DNA from: Geotalea toluenoxydans JCM 15764
GTDB lineage: Bacteria; Desulfobacterota; Desulfuromonadia; Geobacterales; Geobacteraceae
Length of the DNA stretch: 64,000 nucleotides
Direction: 5' to 3'
NCBI RefSeq assembly: GCF_001311985.1
Contig: NZ_BBCJ01000027.1
Location: 1-64,000 of the forward strand
The notes below the pieces were generated by a model. That model was given only the letters and a program-made list of their open reading frames with translations, searched no databases and was not told where the DNA came from. Shown piece after piece: positions 59,804 to 64,000 of this stretch; position 1 is the first letter of the stretch; the number at the start of each line of letters is the position of its first letter. The position numbers and the translations under genes are program-made.

Positions 59804-62269
59804 ATGAAAAAACTACCTTCCTGGTTGCCTTTGCCCTGTGCCTGCTAATTCCTGCTTTTGCGTTTGCAACCCTGTTAACGGCCGATACCACATGGCAGGG
59901 AGAAGTCACCGTCAACGAAGATGTGATTGTTCCGTCAGGTATCTCCCTGACCCTCAAACCTGGCACTGTTGTAAGGGTAATTCCCGCTGATACTACCAAG
60001 ACTGATCCTGAATACATATCTCCCCTTACCGAGATCACCGTTCGTGGCACATTGAAAGTGGAGGGCACAAGGACTTTCCCGGTCAAATTTTCTTCGCCTG
60101 GCGAAGCCAAAAATGCTTCATGGGCTGGTTTGATCGTGGATGGCGGCAGGGCTTTCCTCAGTGGATGCAGCATAGACAATGCGGAAACTGCCTTGCATGT
60201 CATTGAGGGAACGGCAACAGTGGACGACTGCAAAATCAATGGGAACCGGTATGGAGTATCGGCAATCGGGCCAAAAAGTTCTGTGGTCCTCAAATCCACT
60301 ACTGTTGCCGACAATGATTTCGGAGTCTACGCCTTCAGCGGTGCCAAGATCCTGCAGCACAACTCAACCATTGGCAACAACAGAAAAAAGGATCTCCATG
60401 CTGCCGATCTCCAACAGCCGGCAGCTCAGATTCCTCTCAGCACAACAAAAGACCTGCCTGTCAGTAGAATCTACCATGATGAGGTGCTTCTGGGCAGCAC
60501 AATCTGGCAAGGGCGCATCATCGTCAAAGGGATCATCCGAGTGCCAGAAGGAGCCAGGCTGGCGATACTTCCGGGTACGGTCATCGAATTCAGCAGAAGA
60601 GATTCAAATGGTGATGGGATTGGCGAAAATGGACTGATGATACAGGGTAGTATTTTGGCCAAGGGGAGTGCCAGGGAACCGATCATCTTTCGTTCGGCCG
60701 AAAAAGGCAGGTCGGATGCTGACTGGGACGCTATAAACATCATGGGCAGCGATGGAGTCCAGAACCTGATCGAATATTGCCAGATAGAGGGCGCCTATCG
60801 AGGGCTCCATTTTCATTTTTCCAATGTGGCGGTGACACATTCAGTGCTGAAGGGAAACTACCGCGCTATTCAATTTCAGGAATCCCTGGTTGTGCTCCAT
60901 GGCAACCGGTTGTATGAAAACAAGAGTGGCATCCAGGGCAGGAACTCCACTATCCATATGTCAGGCAATCTGATCAGCAGCAATTACATAGGGGGAAACT
61001 TCTTCAGATGTAACCTGCAGGTCAGGCAAAACGAGTTCATTGGCAACAGGAGGGATGGACTGAGACTCAGGGAAGGGGTTACCATTATGGAAGAGAATCT
61101 GATTGACGGTAACAGATTTGGCCTCATGGTAGCTGACACTTTTTCCGGCAGGTTTAACCGTAACGTTGTCTCCAATAATGCTGAAACAGGCTTATCCCTG
61201 AAAAATTCCGACAATATAGAGCTTTTCGGAAATTTTGTGGCGAACAACGGCCTCAACGGGGTGAATCTGCAGGAAACCAGAGCCGAGATCAAAGGGAACC
61301 AGATTGCCGCCAATGGTGAACGGGGACTAGGGTTGCTCTCCTTTACCGGAACCCTTACCGGCAACAGCTTCATGGGCAACGGACTCTGGGCAATTGATCA
61401 GGAAGGTACAAACGATGTGGAAGCACCGGACAACTGGTGGGGGAATGATGAGCCTGCAGGGTGATCTTTGATCGCAGAAACCATCCTTCCCGAGGCCGCA
61501 TCATTTCCGATAATCCATTGACACAACCGGTGCCCTTCGTCTGGCCGCTGGCCAGCGTGGCCACTCCGACCGTATGGCAAGGGGAGATTATCGCAAATCG
61601 CAGGCTCCAGATTCCCACGGCGAGTACTCTTACTCTTTTGGCTGGAACTAAAGTCTTGTTTGCCGAAGGTTCAGGAATGACAGTCAACGGTAAAATCGTT
61701 GCCAGAGGTGAAAAAGGCCGCGAAGTCATTTTCACCTCCGCAGGTAAAAAATTGCCGGGTACGTGGGACGAGGTGCTTCTGGAGCATGCAAACGGCAGTG
61801 TCATCTCCCATGCGGTTTTCGAGTATGCTCAATGGGGCCTGCACAGCCATTTTACCAAACTGTCCCTTGCCGACAGCATTTTCCGCAACAATAATGGCGG
61901 CATGCGTTTCAGAAGCGGCCCGGTATCCATTAAACGGTGCCTTTTCAGGGATAATTCCATAGGTATCCGTTCCTATCGTGGCAATGGGAGCATTGAGGCG
62001 AGCGACATAACCAGGAACGAAACGGGTGTATTTGTCAGAGAAAAAGGCAGTGGTCTGAAAATCAACGGCAGCAACCTGTTTGACAACACCGGCTACAACG
62101 TCAGAATCGGCGACTTTAACGACGAAAATGTGGATGCCGCCGGAAATTGGTGGGGGAGGGTATCCCGGCTAATACCATCTTTGACGGCCGTAATGAGCCT
62201 GGCATAGGCCTGGTAATTTTTGAGCCATTTCTCTCAAAGCGGGTCAAGACAGGGAATATAGTGCAATGA
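59804..62269 (+). CDS. NosD-like right-handed beta-helix protein, two-module
   Basis: About 822 aa, secreted. ATG 59804 gives MKKTTFLVAFALCLLIPAFA (signal peptide) after restoring one A in the run of six. Two similar modules follow. Each starts with a capping strand set (TTWQGEVTVNEDVIVPSGI; VWQGEIIANRRLQIPTAST) and continues with beta-helix coils rich in N-G and I-x-G (GNRLYENKSGIQGRNSTIH, NVVSNNAETGLSLKNSDNI). Each ends with a N-x-W-W-G strand (APDNWWGNDEPAG; AAGNWWG). Breaks are near 59806, 61455 and 62155. Such proteins include carbohydrate-acting and metal-delivery NosD types. Coupled by ATGA to the next gene. Confidence 0.78.
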
Positions 62270-62966
62270 GAAAATCAGCACTCGCAATTTTGCTTTTGTT
62301 GTCCATGGCCAATTTCAGTTATGGTGAAGATATGGCTGCGCAAACATTCATCTTCCGCGGGAAGGTTGTCGATATGGCCGGCAAGGGAGTCTGCGGTGCC
62401 GAGGTTTTCATCTACGACAGTCCCAATACCAGGCGCCCCGCTGACTTCATTACAGGATCATCGGATAAGGAGGGCAGCTACGCAATCCAGTTGCCTGCAG
62501 GCAGAAGATATTGGGCGGTGGCAAGGGTGCGGCAGGATGGCAAGTATGGTCCACTGTCACCTGTGGCCCAGCATTCAGGCGAACCTGCGGCTATTGATGC
62601 CGCTGATGAAGGGCTCGTTGAACGGCAGTTTATCGTTGCGATATACGCCAGGTGGCGAGGGGCAAACAAAAAGCCAGAGAGGATATGGTCAAGGTCAGTG
62701 GAAGAGTGGTAGACGGTGAGGGGGCACCTGTCAGCTCGGCGTATGTGCTGGTCAACGCCACAAGGGAGGTGAGCCAGCTGCCAGATTATGTCTCCGGCTG
62801 GACCGAGGAAACCGGCCTGTACACCCTTTATCTGCCTCCAGGCGAATATTTTGTCGGTGCCGCCGTAACCTTTCCCACTGGTCCTGGAATGAAGCTGGAA
62901 AAACGGTTGCCTGCAGTATCATCCCAATCGGATATTGCAATCGACGTGGTATTAACGGCAAAATAG
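62266..62966 (+). CDS. Secreted protein with two carboxypeptidase-regulatory-like domains
   Basis: About 233 aa after repair of a break near 62645. The signal peptide is about residues 1-20 (ILLLLSMANFSYG). Two transthyretin-like beta-sandwich domains follow: FIFRGKVVDMAGKGVCGAEV (about 27-120) and VSGRVVDGEGAPVSSAYVLV (about 140-233), each with a GxY(x)L-type strand (EEGSYAIQLPAG-like; ETGLYTLYLPPGEY). These domains are usually adhesion or surface-binding modules. Coupled to both neighbours, so it is one operon with the beta-helix protein. Confidence 0.7.
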
Positions 62967-62987
62967 CTGATGCGAGAAGGAGGTTTT

Positions 62988-63566
62988 ATGAAGAGGTTGG
63001 TTGTGCTGGTGATATTTACCCTTCTGGCCGTTATGGCAACCCAAGCCGGGGCTTGCGTCGGCAAGGTGCTCTATATCGGTGTCACCAACTCCCCCAATGA
63101 TCAATTGCTTGCTGAAATGATCTCCGTCCTTGTCACCGAGAGGACCGGCACCTCCGTCAAAATTCTTACCTTCAAGACCGGGGCCGAAATTTACAATGCG
63201 GTCAAGCACGGCCAGGTGGGATTGATCATTGAAAACACAGACCACGGGCTGGAGCTGGTCAAGCGACCTAGGGAAGCCAACGCCAAAACTGCATTCGAGA
63301 TTGTAAAAAGGGAGCATCGCAAGACATTCAACCTTGTCTGGCTTGAGCCACTGGGCACCTTGACCGGCAATGGCTCCAGCCAGCTGGTTGCACCGGTTAT
63401 TTCTCTAGAGATTTTAGGCAATCTGCCGGCTCTACCGAAGCTGATCAACAAGCTCTCCGGGATTGTCAATGACAACAGCTATTCCAGAATGGTCAAAATG
63501 ATAAAGGCCGAGGATAAACCGAACAAGCTGGCCCGGGAATTTCTCAAGGCGAAGAAGTTAATCTGA
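62988..63566 (+). CDS. OpuAC-like periplasmic substrate-binding domain protein
   Basis: 192 aa. ATG 62988 is chosen because AAGGAGG lies 5 nt before it; an earlier ATG at 62970 lacks a site. The signal peptide ends near MATQAGA. The body resembles one lobe of glycine-betaine-type binding proteins: VLYIGVTNSPNDQLLAEMIS, LVTERTGTSVKILTF and VKHGQVGLIIENTDHGLEL. The C-terminus is predicted helical (LPALPKLINKLSGIV). No transporter genes are next to it. Its stop overlaps the next start by 1 nt (TGATG). Confidence 0.65.
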   Translation: MKRLVVLVIFTLLAVMATQAGACVGKVLYIGVTNSPNDQLLAEMISVLVTERTGTSVKILTFKTGAEIYNAVKHGQVGLIIENTDHGLELVKRPREANAKTAFEIVKREHRKTFNLVWLEPLGTLTGNGSSQLVAPVISLEILGNLPALPKLINKLSGIVNDNSYSRMVKMIKAEDKPNKLAREFLKAKKLI

Positions 63567-64000
63567 TGCACAGTCTGCTCTGGGGACGAAAGGTTCTGTC
63601 TTGCTGCCACCGGGTCTGAAATCACGAATTATCAATGGGCTCTCCTCAACGGAACTGGCAATTGCCCTTTTCGGTGTATTGACCATCGTTGCAATACCAG
63701 GAACCTTCACCGAATCACGGGCGATTTACTCAAGCCCACTGTTTGTCAGTCTGCTGGCCCTGATGGCATTGAACCTTATCTGCTGCAGCATGAAAAGGTG
63801 GCGCTCGTTGGCCGGATCGACCCTCGTTCTTCACGGAGGGGTTCTGGTTACTCTTTTGGGCTGTGTGATCACCTCCTTTGGTTATGTGGCCACGGTGAAC
63901 GTTTATGAAGGCACCTTTGTAGACGAGGCCTTTCGCTGGGACCTGAAGAGGGAAGCCCCATTCCACATGCGGCTATGGGTAAAGCAGATAAATCGCCAGT
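63566..64000 (+). CDS. ResB-like cytochrome c biogenesis protein, partial
   Basis: Runs off the window edge. The frame from about 63601 shows GLSSTELAIALFGVLTIVAI, a membrane helix, then SSPLFVSLLALMALNLICCS, RSLAGSTLVLHGGVLVTLLG and an acidic outside segment (EGTFVDEAFRWDLKREA). That is the ResB/Ccs1 pattern of helix pairs with a periplasmic loop. The likely start is ATG 63566, with a one-base loss before 63595; otherwise TTG 63601. ResB works with CcsA to attach haem to c-type cytochromes, so cytochrome genes may follow beyond 64 kb. Confidence 0.65.

Overview
The window looks like the chromosome of a Geobacter-type bacterium (Desulfuromonadales; Geobacter/Geotalea group). The clearest evidence is the gene order aroE - pilB - pilT - pilC - pilS - pilR - sigma-54 promoter - short pilA - second pilin-like subunit, followed by an ABC-exporter/glycosyltransferase locus placed like the xap polysaccharide locus of G. 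sulfurreducens. A chemosensory operon containing a HEAT-repeat protein and the block thrS-infC-rpmI-rplT-pheS-pheT-ihfA-merR-tRNA fit the same assignment.

Layout. 1-5 kb: leftward marR-tolC, an alkD-like repair gene, leftward slt, and a family of palindromic intergenic repeats. 5-10 kb: rnr, a sensor kinase and a sigma-54 activator. 10-20 kb: single-domain response regulator, cheY, cheA, cheW, mcp, cheR, HEAT-repeat protein, a cheR remnant and cheB. 20-26 kb: tatC, ribF, a flippase-like membrane protein, a DUF2723 membrane protein and aroE. 26-34 kb: the type IV pilus operon and its two-gene pilin. 34-52 kb: a polysaccharide assembly and export locus with two ABC systems, about ten glycosyltransferases, a UbiA-type prenyltransferase, a radical SAM protein and a truncated methyltransferase. 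52-59.6 kb: tRNA-Val and the translation block, ending in tRNA-Pro. 59.8-64 kb: a NosD-like beta-helix protein, a carboxypeptidase-regulatory-like protein, a small periplasmic binding protein and the start of a ResB-like protein.

How they fit together. PilS/PilR with sigma-54 should drive pilA. PilB/PilT/PilC build and retract the fibre. The adjacent export and glycosyltransferase genes probably make cell-surface polysaccharide around the pili. The che operon is a complete chemosensory pathway whose output could be motility or another function.

Main caution: about 25 genes are interrupted by one-base frame changes, roughly one per 1.5 kb. They include pheS, pheT, tatC, aroE and pilA, and most can be repaired by adding or removing one base in a short run of identical bases. 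I read these as errors in the sequence rather than pseudogenes, so gene limits below are given for the repaired genes. One apparent giant fusion (ABC ATPase plus glycosyltransferase) also disappears with such a repair. Genuine candidates for lesion or novelty are the cheR remnant, the truncated methyltransferase, the aromatic-rich short pilin, the MCP with matched 28-residue repeats in both arms, and the AUA start of infC.
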